A DNA stretch of 6,642 bases. Source: Cellvibrionales bacterium UBA7375. GTDB taxonomy: Bacteria; Pseudomonadota; Gammaproteobacteria; Pseudomonadales; Porticoccaceae. Where the stretch lies: NCBI GenBank assembly GCA_002469845.1, contig DKNZ01000050.1, positions 1-6,642 of the forward strand, written 5' to 3'. Made by a program: the position numbers and the translations under genes. The notes beneath the pieces were generated by a model, which saw nothing but the letters and a program-made list of their open reading frames with translations, was not told the DNA's origin and did not search any database. This document shows positions 1 through 6,642 of the stretch, piece after piece; the first letter of the stretch is position 1, and each line of letters starts with the position of its first letter.

Positions 1-1895
1 TAGTTTTTGGGCGAAGACGCAGTTTGGTGTGTAAATTACAGGATAATACTGGCACCACTGTTTTAAGATTCTTTCACTTTAGCCGAGCTCAGCAAGATCG
101 TCTTATTGTGGGGGCGAAATTACGCTGCTATGGTGAAGTTAGGCAGGGAAAATACGGGCTTGAGCTCTATCATCCAGAATATCAACATCTTGATAACAAT
201 AACCCACCAAACCTAGAGCAAACATTAACACCAGTTTATCCCCTAACTGAGGGTATTACGCAAATACGCATTAGAGCTTTCTGCCGACAGGCCCTAGGCC
301 TAATGGATAAGCACGGTATAAAAGAGCTTTTACCTGAAACGCTAAAACAACAGCTAGATGGGCTTTTATCTTTTTCGCTTATAGATGCATTAAGGCTTAT
401 TCACTCACCGCCTCCCGGTATTGAGCTACATAGACTAGCCACAGGCGAGCAACCTGCGCAACAACGCTTGGCCGCCGAAGAATTAATTGCTCATAATTTA
501 AGTCTGCTAAAAATGCGCGACAAGGTACAGAGCCAACCTGCGCCATCCTTAACAACAAATAAACAAGCTCTATCTCATTTTCTAGATCAGCTGCCTTTTG
601 AGCTAACCAGCGCTCAACAAAAAGTATCTCAAGAAATAGCAGCCGATATCTATAAACCTTATCCAATGTTGCGGCTGGTTCAGGGCGATGTAGGTTCTGG
701 AAAAACGGTGGTAGCAGCAACGGCCGCTATACAAGCCATTGCCAACGGCAAACAGGCCGCCTTAATGGCGCCAACAGAAATTCTTGCCGAACAGCATAGA
801 ATTAATTTTGAACAATGGTTTAAAACCATGGATATTAGTGTTGCCTGGTTAACCGGCAAGGTAAAAGGCAAAGCCAGAGAAGTCCAGCTAGGTCGTATCG
901 CAGACGGTAGTGCACAGATGGTGATAGGCACCCACGCGCTATTTCAAGACAGCGTAGAATTTAATGATTTAGGCATCACTATTATTGATGAACAGCATCG
1001 ATTCGGTGTGCATCAACGTCTGGCATTGCGCAATAAGGGGTTTGGCGATAATCAAACTGCACAGAACAGTTTAGCCCCCCATCAATTAATTATGACCGCA
1101 ACACCAATCCCAAGAACATTAGCTATGAGCGCCTATGCCGATCTCGACTGCTCGATAATAGATGAATTACCACCCGGACGAACCCCAGTAGAGACTGCGG
1201 TGCTTAGTAACCTAAGGCGCAACGATATTATTGAACGAGTGCGAGCATCCTGTATCGAGGGTCGCCAAGCCTACTGGGTTTGTACGCTTATTGAAGAGTC
1301 AGATGTACTTGAAGCTCAGGCGGCAGAGGTTACTGCCAGTGAATTACAACTTATGCTACCCGAGCTATCCATAGGTCTAGTGCATGGGCGTTTAAAACCG
1401 CGAGAAAAACTTGAAATCATGAATGCATTTAAGGCAGGAGAAATTAACCTGCTAGTTGCTACTACGGTGATTGAAGTGGGGGTTGATGTACCCAATGCCA
1501 GTTTGATGATTATTGAAAATGCCGAACGACTTGGTTTATCGCAACTGCATCAGCTGAGAGGCCGAGTAGGGCGTGGCGCCACCCAAAGTCATTGCGTGCT
1601 ACTTTACAGCTCACCCATATCAGCCAATGGCAGTGCGCGCTTAAAAACCATGCGTGAAACAAATGATGGCTTTGTGATTGCAGAAAAAGATCTCGAATTA
1701 AGGGGCCCGGGGGAACTACTGGGTACCCGTCAAACTGGGGATATGCAGTTGCAAATTGCCGATCTACAACGCGATGCACATTTATTACCTCAAATAAAGC
1801 AAGCGGCTGAGCTTCTAATCAAACAGCATCCACAATCGGTCGATCCACTGATAGATCGGTGGTTAGGCAACAATCAACAATATTCGCAAGCCTAG
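1..1895 (+). CDS. recG: ATP-dependent DNA helicase RecG, 5'-truncated by the window edge
   Basis: RecG is a cytoplasmic superfamily 2 double-stranded DNA translocase that regresses stalled replication forks and branch-migrates Holliday junctions. The frame is open back to base 3. Codons 3-23 (VFGRRRS) match the wedge-domain segment seen as SFGGRRMM in E. coli RecG, so the TTG at 24 is not the true start; about 73 N-terminal residues lie outside the window. In order: the OB-fold wedge (RFFHFS, then GKYGLELYHPEYQ); LTPVYPLTEG; Walker A GDVGSGKT at 684-707; DEQH box at 987-998; TATPIPRT at 1095-1118; the second helicase lobe with ATTVIEVGVDVPNA; arginine-finger motif LRGRVGRG at 1554-1577; and the RecG-specific TRG region around RGPGELLGTRQTG (from 1701). 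It ends with an intact RecG-type tail (DRWLGNNQQYSQA) and TAG at 1893-1895. No inactivating change is seen. It converges on the aldolase remnant with no spacer. Family assignment is essentially certain. Confidence 0.98.
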   Translation, partial: VFGRRRSLVCKLQDNTGTTVLRFFHFSRAQQDRLIVGAKLRCYGEVRQGKYGLELYHPEYQHLDNNNPPNLEQTLTPVYPLTEGITQIRIRAFCRQALGLMDKHGIKELLPETLKQQLDGLLSFSLIDALRLIHSPPPGIELHRLATGEQPAQQRLAAEELIAHNLSLLKMRDKVQSQPAPSLTTNKQALSHFLDQLPFELTSAQQKVSQEIAADIYKPYPMLRLVQGDVGSGKTVVAATAAIQAIANGKQAALMAPTEILAEQHRINFEQWFKTMDISVAWLTGKVKGKAREVQLGRIADGSAQMVIGTHALFQDSVEFNDLGITIIDEQHRFGVHQRLALRNKGFGDNQTAQNSLAPHQLIMTATPIPRTLAMSAYADLDCSIIDELPPGRTPVETAVLSNLRRNDIIERVRASCIEGRQAYWVCTLIEESDVLEAQAAEVTASELQLMLPELSIGLVHGRLKPREKLEIMNAFKAGEINLLVATTVIEVGVDVPNASLMIIENAERLGLSQLHQLRGRVGRGATQSHCVLLYSSPISANGSARLKTMRETNDGFVIAEKDLELRGPGELLGTRQTGDMQLQIADLQRDAHLLPQIKQAAELLIKQHPQSVDPLIDRWLGNNQQYSQA

Positions 1896-2248
1896 AGTAA
1901 ATGAATTTGAGCGCTAAACTCTTCTCCAGTATATCTATCTGTAATTACAGCTAGTCCCAGAGGCACTATTTTCTTTTCATTGCCGGCTGTACCGAATCCT
2001 TCATGGCGCGCAACGGCTATATCTCTCATGGCTACTATGGTTTCTTTTCAGTAGGCGCGGGGATCAAAAGCTGTTGGGTTTTTGGCTAAAAATTGGCGAA
2101 TAATACCGGTGGATGCCAAGCGTAAATCAGTATCTATATTAATCTTACGCACTCCGTTTTTTATTCCCTCACATATCTGCTCTACTGGTACACCGTAGCT
2201 ATTTTCTGCGGCATGGTCCAACAATTGTCTCATTGAGATAAGTGACAT
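1892..2248 (-). pseudogene. fba: Class II fructose-bisphosphate aldolase, internally deleted and with an in-frame stop
   Basis: The intact enzyme cleaves or forms fructose 1,6-bisphosphate in glycolysis and gluconeogenesis. The reading begins with MSLISMRQLLDHAAE, the family's N-terminus. At YGVP (2186-2197) it jumps to the C-terminal part, VPVEQICEGIKNGVRKINID then TDLRLASTG. Intact Pseudomonas-type homologues (~350 residues) have YGVP near residue 20 and again near 257, so about 240 residues are missing, including the catalytic Asp, zinc-binding His residues and glycine-rich loop. A TGA at 2048-2050 interrupts the reading after FDPRAY where homologues have Phe or a similar residue. Without a frame change it continues KETIVAMRDIAVARHEGFG, TAGNEKKI and so on, 51 codons to a TAG at 1892-1894. 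That segment still aligns with the family without gaps, though its last ~25 residues are divergent. The start has a good ribosome binding site (AGGA, 8-base spacing), and the gene sits 67 bases after pgk, its usual operon place. A 66-residue product could still be made but cannot be an aldolase. Confidence 0.95.
1935..1954. repeat. 20-bp near-perfect palindrome at the recG/aldolase-remnant convergence
   Basis: A perfect 12-bp palindrome, CTGTAATTACAG (1939-1950), is flanked by CTA on one side and TAG on the other with one mismatched pair between, giving 9 of 10 symmetric pairs. It lies 40 bases past the recG stop, inside the divergent tail of the aldolase remnant. As a hairpin its loop would be A+T-only and its stem weak, with no adjoining T-run, so intrinsic termination is not well supported. 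Function unknown. Confidence 0.4.
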
Positions 2249-2315
2249 CGCTTCTTTCCTTGTAAGCCTTGTTTGTAAATTGCGTTCCTTGCAACCCTAC
2301 CACTGGTAAGCTTAT

Positions 2316-3482
2316 TTAGTCGCTAGCTGCTCGAGCTTTTAGCAGGGCTACGGCGGGTAATTCTTTTCCTTCAACATACTCCAAAAACGCACCCCCACCT
2401 GTAGAAATATAGGATACTTGCTCGGCAATTTCATATTTATCGACTGCCGCGAGGGTATCACCGCCACCGGCAATTGAAAATCCTTCACTTTCAGCAATGG
2501 CATAGGACAGTGCTTTAGTGCCCTCGGCAAATTGATCAAATTCAAACACGCCCACGGGACCATTCCAAATAATGGTACCTAAGGTTTTAATAATCTCAGC
2601 TAATTGACTGGCTGACTGGGGGCCTATGTCAAAAATCATATCATCCGCTTCCACGGCATCGACTGAAATCACGCGTGCCTGTGCAGTTTCTGAAAACTCT
2701 TTACCAACCACGACATCGGTGGGCAGAGGAATCTGAACCTTTTCCATCAATGCTTTGGCCGCTGGAATTAAATCTGGCTCATACAGTGATTTTCCAACAG
2801 GGTGTCCTGCGGCCGCTAAGAATGTATTGGCAATACCACCGCCGACAATTAACTGATCAACTTTATCGGCCAGAGTTTCAAGAACCATGAGTTTAGTGGA
2901 AACCTTTGATCCGCCAACGATGGCACCCACGGGTGCTTTAGGAGTAGCTATGGCTTTTTCAAGGGCATTTAGCTCATTGGCCAAAAGAGGGCCGGCACAG
3001 GCAATCGGAGCAAATTTAGCTACACCATGGGTTGATGCTTGAGCGCGATGGGCAGTGCCAAAGGCATCCATTACAAAAATATCGCAAAGTTTGGCGTAGG
3101 CTTGGGATAGGGAATCATCATTGGCTTTTTCGCCCCTGTTAAAGCGTACGTTTTCTAATAATGCTACCTGCCCTGCAGCTACTTCAACACCATTAGACCA
3201 GTCAGTAACTAACTGTACTTTTGCGCCTAATTTTTGACTGAGGCTATCAGCCACAGGCTGTAAGCTAAACTGATCTTCAAACTGGCCTTCAGTTGGGCGA
3301 CCCAGATGGGACATCAAAATAACCATAGCTCCATGATCTAATGCTTGCTTAATGGTTGGCAGTGCCGCATTAATTCTGGCATCACTGGTTACCACAGCAT
3401 TTTTAACCGGTACATTTAGATCTTCGCGAATCAATACACGTTTTTGGCTGAGATCTAAATCAGTCATTAGTTTGATAGTCAT
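2316..3482 (-). CDS. pgk: Phosphoglycerate kinase
   Basis: Cytoplasmic monomeric enzyme that reversibly transfers phosphate from 1,3-bisphosphoglycerate to ADP, giving ATP and 3-phosphoglycerate. At 388 residues it is full length (E. coli about 387). Visible motifs: substrate-binding REDLNVPV at residues 19-26, SHLGRP at 58-63, ENVRFNRGEK at 110-119 with Arg113, GTAHRAQAS at 142-150 with Arg146, nucleotide-binding GGSKVSTK at 190-197, GGGIANTFL at 214-222, WNGPVGVFEF at 306-315 and GGGDT at 339-343. Glu20 replaces the more usual Ala or Val beside the conserved Asp-Leu-Asn, probably without effect. The ATG at 3480-3482 follows AGGA with 6-base spacing, and the N-terminus matches the family. 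It lies 48 bases after epd, with no convincing terminator or promoter between them, so co-transcription from tkt is likely. The next gene is the broken aldolase. Confidence 0.98.
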   Translation of the reverse strand: MTIKLMTDLDLSQKRVLIREDLNVPVKNAVVTSDARINAALPTIKQALDHGAMVILMSHLGRPTEGQFEDQFSLQPVADSLSQKLGAKVQLVTDWSNGVEVAAGQVALLENVRFNRGEKANDDSLSQAYAKLCDIFVMDAFGTAHRAQASTHGVAKFAPIACAGPLLANELNALEKAIATPKAPVGAIVGGSKVSTKLMVLETLADKVDQLIVGGGIANTFLAAAGHPVGKSLYEPDLIPAAKALMEKVQIPLPTDVVVGKEFSETAQARVISVDAVEADDMIFDIGPQSASQLAEIIKTLGTIIWNGPVGVFEFDQFAEGTKALSYAIAESEGFSIAGGGDTLAAVDKYEIAEQVSYISTGGGAFLEYVEGKELPAVALLKARAASD

Positions 3483-3530
3483 TACTTTTCCTATTATTTA
3501 GTTTAAATGGATTGCGTGATTCTCTGGCGC

Positions 3531-4532
3531 TTACCAGTTTTTCAATACATCCAACATTCTATTGGCATAGCCCCATTCGTTATCAAACCAAATAAGGACT
3601 TTAATTAATTTTTGCTGACTCACTCGGGTTTGACTGGCATCCACAATGCCGCTTCTTGGGTCGTGATTAAAATCGCAGGATGCCAGTGGCTCTTCGGTAT
3701 AACCCAAGATATTTTTAAGCGGCCCTTGAGCTGCATTGGCTAAGGCTTGATTAACCATCGCTGTATCAACGGCCTGATTAACTAATACCGATAAATCGAT
3801 AGCCGATACGTTGATGGTTGGAACCCGCATCGCCTGTGCTTGAAATCGCCCAGCCATATGGGGCATCAAACGATCAATACCCAAACCAAGACCTGTATCC
3901 ACTGGGATAATCGAGTTCATTGCCGCACGGGTTTTACGTAAATCTGTATGATGATAGGCATCTAAAACCGGCTGATCATTCATCGCCGAATGAATAGTGG
4001 TAATCACACCGCCATCAACTGAAAAACTATCATTTAGTGCCTGAATCACAGGGACAACACAGTTGGTTGAGCAGGAGGCACTTGAGATTATCTTTTCACT
4101 ACCTGTGAGCTGTTGATGGTTGTAGCCATAAACTATGGTGGCGTCGACATCAGATTCCGCAGGCTGTGAGAACAGTACTCTTTTGGCCCCGCTGTGCAAA
4201 TGCTTTTCAGCATTGTTGCGATCGCTAAAGCTACCACTACATTCCAAAACAACATCAATCTTTAATGCCGCCCATGGCAGTTGATCTAAATCGTCTTGAT
4301 GCACGATGGCAATGGAATCACCACAGACAGTAAGGGTATTTTTGTCACAGTTCACTTCACCCAAAAATCGACCATGGGTAGAATCATAACGGGTTAGGTG
4401 GGCTATGGTTTTATTATCAGCAGGCTCATTTATCGCGACAATTTTTACCTGGTCTTGTAGCTTAGATTCATAGGCCGCTCTCAGAACAGAGCGGCCTATC
4501 CGTCCATAGCCATTAATGGCTACGCGAATCAT
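3531..4532 (-). CDS. epd: D-erythrose-4-phosphate dehydrogenase (GAPDH family)
   Basis: NAD-dependent cytoplasmic enzyme oxidising erythrose 4-phosphate to 4-phosphoerythronate, the first step of DXP-dependent pyridoxal 5'-phosphate synthesis. It has 333 residues. The N-terminal Rossmann fold shows INGYGRIGR at 7-15 and INEPAD at 34-39. The catalytic Cys is Cys154 in SASCSTNC, with the partner His at 181 in TTIHSAMNDQ. Several stretches match Epd rather than glycolytic GapA: INEPAD, HSAMNDQPVLDAYHH with TDLRKTRAA, ASCDFNHDPRSGIVD with ASQTRVS, and WFDNEWGYANRMLD. DAYHHTDLR carries the one-residue longer Pseudomonas-type version of E. coli DAYHPDLR. The ATG shares its A with the TAA of tkt (TAATG), and AGG lies four bases before it, so translation is probably coupled. 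Placement directly after transketolase, which makes its substrate, supports Epd. Some members of this subfamily also have weak GAPDH activity, and a GAPDH role cannot be excluded without biochemistry. Confidence 0.9.
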   Translation of the reverse strand: MIRVAINGYGRIGRSVLRAAYESKLQDQVKIVAINEPADNKTIAHLTRYDSTHGRFLGEVNCDKNTLTVCGDSIAIVHQDDLDQLPWAALKIDVVLECSGSFSDRNNAEKHLHSGAKRVLFSQPAESDVDATIVYGYNHQQLTGSEKIISSASCSTNCVVPVIQALNDSFSVDGGVITTIHSAMNDQPVLDAYHHTDLRKTRAAMNSIIPVDTGLGLGIDRLMPHMAGRFQAQAMRVPTINVSAIDLSVLVNQAVDTAMVNQALANAAQGPLKNILGYTEEPLASCDFNHDPRSGIVDASQTRVSQQKLIKVLIWFDNEWGYANRMLDVLKNW

Positions 4533-6541
4533 TAGCCTAGGGTCTCCAAAACCTTAGCCACTAAGTTTTCAACGGTAAAACCAAATTCTTTCATTAATAC
4601 ACCCCCGGGTGCTGACTCGCCAAAACTAGTCATGCCAACCACACGACCATCTAGGCCAACAAATTTGTGCCAGTAATCTGCATGCAAGGCCTCGACTGCC
4701 ACTCGTGCTCTAATTGCATGTGGCAAAACAGATTCTTGATAGGCTTTGTCTTGTTCGCAGAATATTTCTGCACAGGGCATAGATACTACGCTAACCGCAA
4801 TGCCTTTTTCAGCAAGCTGGTCTGCGGCTGTGGTTGCCAGCTCAACTTCCGAGCCGGTAGCAATAATAATAGCCTGTGCATCATTAGCTTTACGTAAAGT
4901 ATAGCCACCTCGACTGACATTACTTAACTGCTCATCGGAACGTGCCATTGGCGCTAAGCCCTGACGGCTAAATACCAATGCGCTTGGCCCATCATTGCGT
5001 TCGATAGCCGTTTTCCAACTGACTGCCGATTCAACCGTATCACAAGGACGCCATGTATGAAGGTTAGGTGTTGCGCGAAGAGCACTTAACTGTTCTACCG
5101 GTTGGTGAGTAGGGCCATCTTCACCCAAACCAATAGAATCATGAGTGTAGACAAAAATACTTTGCTGCTTCATCAATGCCGCCATGCGCACTGCATTGCG
5201 GGCATATTCCATAAACATTAGGAATGTAGCGCCATAATTGATAAAGCCACCATGCAGTGCGATACCATTCATAATGGCACTCATACCAAATTCACGAACA
5301 CCGTAATAGAGATAATTACCATCGGTTTTATCGCCGCTGATATCTTTGCAACCGGACCAAATTGTCAGGTTGGAACCGGCCAAATCTGCAGAACCACCCA
5401 ATAGTTCAGGAAGAAGTGGGCCAAAGGCATTGAGGCAATTTTGTGATGCCTTGCGCGAGGCAACTTTTTCCATTTTTTCTTGGCAGTCACGAATATAGGC
5501 ATCGGCCTTGTCGCTAAAATCAGCAGGAAGCTCACCCTGCGTTCGACGCTCAAATTCAGCGGCTAATTCTGGATAGGCCGATTGGTAGGCGGCAAATTGT
5601 TGATTCCATGCAGACTGTGCAGCCTGACCTTTTGCAACGCCATTCCATGCTGAGTAATAATCTTCAGGAATTTCAAAAGCGCCATAGTCCCAACCCAACT
5701 GCTCGCGGGTAAGGGCAATTTCATCGGCACCTAAGGGGGCACCATGACAGTCTTCTTTGCCCTGCTTATTGGGCGAACCAAATCCAATAATGGTTTTACA
5801 GCATATTAGAGTAGGTTTTTCGCAAGCCTGTGCCTGTTTAATCGCGGCATCAATGGCATCAGAATCATGACCATCAACTGCAGGAATAACCTGCCAGCCA
5901 TAGGATTCAAAGCGAGCAGGGGTATCATCGGTAAACCAACCACCATCACCATCTACACCGGCAACATCACCGTCAATCGAGATACCATTGTCGTCATAAA
6001 AGGCAATTAATTTTCCTAGCTTTAAGGTGCCCGCGAGGGAGCATACTTCGTGGGAAATACCTTCCATTAGGCAACCATCGCCCAAAAAAGTGTAGGTATG
6101 GTGGTCAACAAGATTATGCTCAGGCTTATTAAATTGGGCCGCCAATACTTTCTCAGCCAGCGCCATACCCACCGCATTACTAATACCCTGACCCAACGGG
6201 CCTGTGGTTGTTTCAACGCCTGGCGCATAACCATATTCGGGATGACCCGGGGTTTTTGAATGTAACTGACGGAAATTCTTAATCTCTTCAATCGGCAAAT
6301 CATAACCAGTGAGATGCAACAGGGAGTACAACAGCATAGAACCATGACCATTTGATAATACAAAGCGGTCTCGGTTGGCCCATAATGGGTCTGCGGGGTT
6401 GTGGCTTAAATGATCTCTCCACAATACTTCTGCAATATCAGCCATACCCATGGGGGCACCTGGATGGCCACTATTAGCTTGTTGAACAGCGTCCATACTT
6501 AGGGCGCGAATAGCATTAGCGAGGTCTCGACGTGAGGCCAT
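4532..6541 (-). CDS. tkt: Transketolase
   Basis: Thiamine-diphosphate enzyme that moves two-carbon ketol units between sugar phosphates in the non-oxidative pentose phosphate pathway, linking it to glycolysis and supplying erythrose 4-phosphate. At 669 residues it is full length (E. coli TktA 663). The N-terminal pyrophosphate-binding domain has NSGHPGAPMG with His26, NGHGS with His66, His100, GPLGQG at 114-119 and the ThDP/metal motif GDG at 154-156 ending at Asn185; His266 follows. The pyrimidine-binding domain has REFGMSAIMNG with the cofactor-activating Glu417, THDSIGLGEDGPTHQP with His479, and FSRQGL. The C-terminal transketolase domain has ATGSEVELA and ESAPGGVLMKEFGFT. All catalytic residues expected from the family are present. 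The ATG at 6539-6541 has AGGAG at 6551-6555 with 9-base spacing, and MASRRDLANAIRALSMDAVQ matches typical starts. It appears to head the operon and overlaps epd by one base. Confidence 0.98.
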   Translation of the reverse strand: MASRRDLANAIRALSMDAVQQANSGHPGAPMGMADIAEVLWRDHLSHNPADPLWANRDRFVLSNGHGSMLLYSLLHLTGYDLPIEEIKNFRQLHSKTPGHPEYGYAPGVETTTGPLGQGISNAVGMALAEKVLAAQFNKPEHNLVDHHTYTFLGDGCLMEGISHEVCSLAGTLKLGKLIAFYDDNGISIDGDVAGVDGDGGWFTDDTPARFESYGWQVIPAVDGHDSDAIDAAIKQAQACEKPTLICCKTIIGFGSPNKQGKEDCHGAPLGADEIALTREQLGWDYGAFEIPEDYYSAWNGVAKGQAAQSAWNQQFAAYQSAYPELAAEFERRTQGELPADFSDKADAYIRDCQEKMEKVASRKASQNCLNAFGPLLPELLGGSADLAGSNLTIWSGCKDISGDKTDGNYLYYGVREFGMSAIMNGIALHGGFINYGATFLMFMEYARNAVRMAALMKQQSIFVYTHDSIGLGEDGPTHQPVEQLSALRATPNLHTWRPCDTVESAVSWKTAIERNDGPSALVFSRQGLAPMARSDEQLSNVSRGGYTLRKANDAQAIIIATGSEVELATTAADQLAEKGIAVSVVSMPCAEIFCEQDKAYQESVLPHAIRARVAVEALHADYWHKFVGLDGRVVGMTSFGESAPGGVLMKEFGFTVENLVAKVLETLG

Positions 6542-6550
6542 GAATTATTA

Positions 6551-6555
6551 CTCCT
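6551..6555 (-). promoter_or_regulatory. Ribosome binding site of tkt
   Basis: On the minus strand AGGAG stands nine bases before the tkt ATG, a near-consensus Shine-Dalgarno site. It fixes the start codon at 6539-6541. It lies one base from the inner arm of the 9-bp inverted repeat at 6557-6588, so folding of that repeat could affect its accessibility. Confidence 0.8.
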
Positions 6556-6556
6556 G

Positions 6557-6588
6557 AAGCGACAAATTTAGAATCGCTATTGTCGCTT
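6557..6588. repeat. 9-bp inverted repeat in the tkt leader
   Basis: Perfect inverted repeat: AAGCGACAA at 6557-6565 and TTGTCGCTT at 6580-6588, separated by 14 bases. The arms are 23 bp apart start to start, close to two helical turns, which would suit a dimeric DNA-binding regulator. In RNA the arms could form a stem next to the tkt ribosome binding site. There is no U-tract, so it is not an intrinsic terminator. The symmetry is seen directly; an operator or attenuator role is inference. Confidence 0.5.
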
Positions 6589-6607
6589 AGAAGGCATCAT
6601 CAGTAAA
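6579..6607 (-). promoter_or_regulatory. Weak candidate sigma-70 promoter for the tkt operon
   Basis: On the minus strand TTTACT (6602-6607, 4 of 6 matches to TTGACA) and GACAAT (6579-6584, 4 of 6 matches to TATAAT) are separated by 17 bases. Transcription would start about 30 bases before the tkt ATG. Each element overlaps one of the two inverted repeats here. The match is weak, and the real promoter may lie beyond the window. Confidence 0.25.
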
Positions 6608-6621
6608 CCAGAATTACTGAT
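6599..6621. repeat. 8-bp inverted repeat upstream of tkt
   Basis: ATCAGTAA at 6599-6606 and TTACTGAT at 6614-6621 are perfect complements around a 7-base loop. It lies 58-80 bases before the tkt start and overlaps the -35-like element of the only promoter candidate seen. The repeat is followed by no T-run on the minus strand, so a terminator of an upstream gene is not supported. A regulator site is possible, but chance symmetry in A+T-rich leader DNA cannot be excluded. Confidence 0.4.
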
Positions 6622-6642
6622 TTAAACGGCTGTAATTGTAAT

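Noticed and set aside
24..26. TTG at 24 as the start of recG
   Set aside because: The frame is open to base 3 and the upstream codons VFGRRRS align with the RecG wedge domain, so the gene begins before the window.
2048..2050. TGA in the aldolase frame as selenocysteine or a reassigned Trp codon
   Set aside because: The family has Phe or a similar residue here, not Cys or Trp; no other gene in the window uses in-frame TGA; and the large internal deletion already makes the product non-catalytic.
2254..2294. Imperfect 12-base direct repeat between pgk and the aldolase remnant (2254-2265 and 2283-2294, 10 of 12 identical)
   Set aside because: Both copies are purine-rich Shine-Dalgarno-like words on the minus strand, and one is the actual ribosome binding site. 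Chance or a duplicated SD word explains it.
2675..2890. Open frame on the + strand inside pgk, and similar ones inside recG, epd and tkt
   Set aside because: They lie antisense or out of frame to strongly conserved genes, have no recognisable homology or ribosome binding site, and are low-complexity shadows.
3483..3530. A+T-rich gap between epd and pgk as an internal promoter
   Set aside because: TATAAT-like words occur, but no -35 element at proper spacing is convincing; the gap is adequately explained by the pgk ribosome binding site.
3531..4532. Glycolytic GAPDH (gapA) instead of epd
   Set aside because: INEPAD, HSAMNDQ, DAYHHTDLR and FNHDPRSGIVD are typical of the Epd subfamily, and the gene follows transketolase as in other epd operons.

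Overview
The window is a compact chromosomal housekeeping region of a gammaproteobacterium. Its moderate G+C content (roughly mid-40s % by eye), Pseudomonas-like Epd sequence and transketolase-epd-pgk-fba gene order suggest a non-enteric lineage of the Pseudomonas or marine-gammaproteobacterial type. The genus cannot be fixed from this sequence alone.

Layout. Bases 1-1895 on the + strand carry the 3' nine-tenths of recG, the replication-fork-reversal helicase; its first ~73 codons lie before the window. The rest is on the - strand and reads, in transcription order, tkt (transketolase, 6541-4532), epd (erythrose-4-phosphate dehydrogenase, 4532-3531), pgk (phosphoglycerate kinase, 3482-2316) and a broken class II fructose-bisphosphate aldolase gene (2248-1892). 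The operon and recG converge, and the aldolase remnant's last in-frame stop overlaps the recG stop codon. Bases 6542-6642 are the tkt leader, with a clear ribosome binding site, two small inverted repeats and a weak candidate promoter.

Function. Transketolase makes erythrose 4-phosphate. Epd oxidises it to 4-phosphoerythronate, the first step of the DXP-dependent route to pyridoxal 5'-phosphate. Pgk and the aldolase belong to lower and upper glycolysis/gluconeogenesis. tkt and epd share one base (TAATG), which suggests translational coupling.

The main unusual feature is the aldolase gene. Its start codon, ribosome binding site, first ~20 codons and last ~100 codons are present. About 240 codons, including most of the catalytic and zinc-binding core, are missing. 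The two ends join in frame exactly at a Tyr-Gly-Val-Pro tetrapeptide that occurs at both breakpoints in intact homologues, which points to deletion between short repeats. A second lesion, an in-frame TGA, lies further on, and clear aldolase homology continues past it. The cell presumably has another aldolase elsewhere. I see no mobile element, CRISPR array, RNA gene or new defence-like system.
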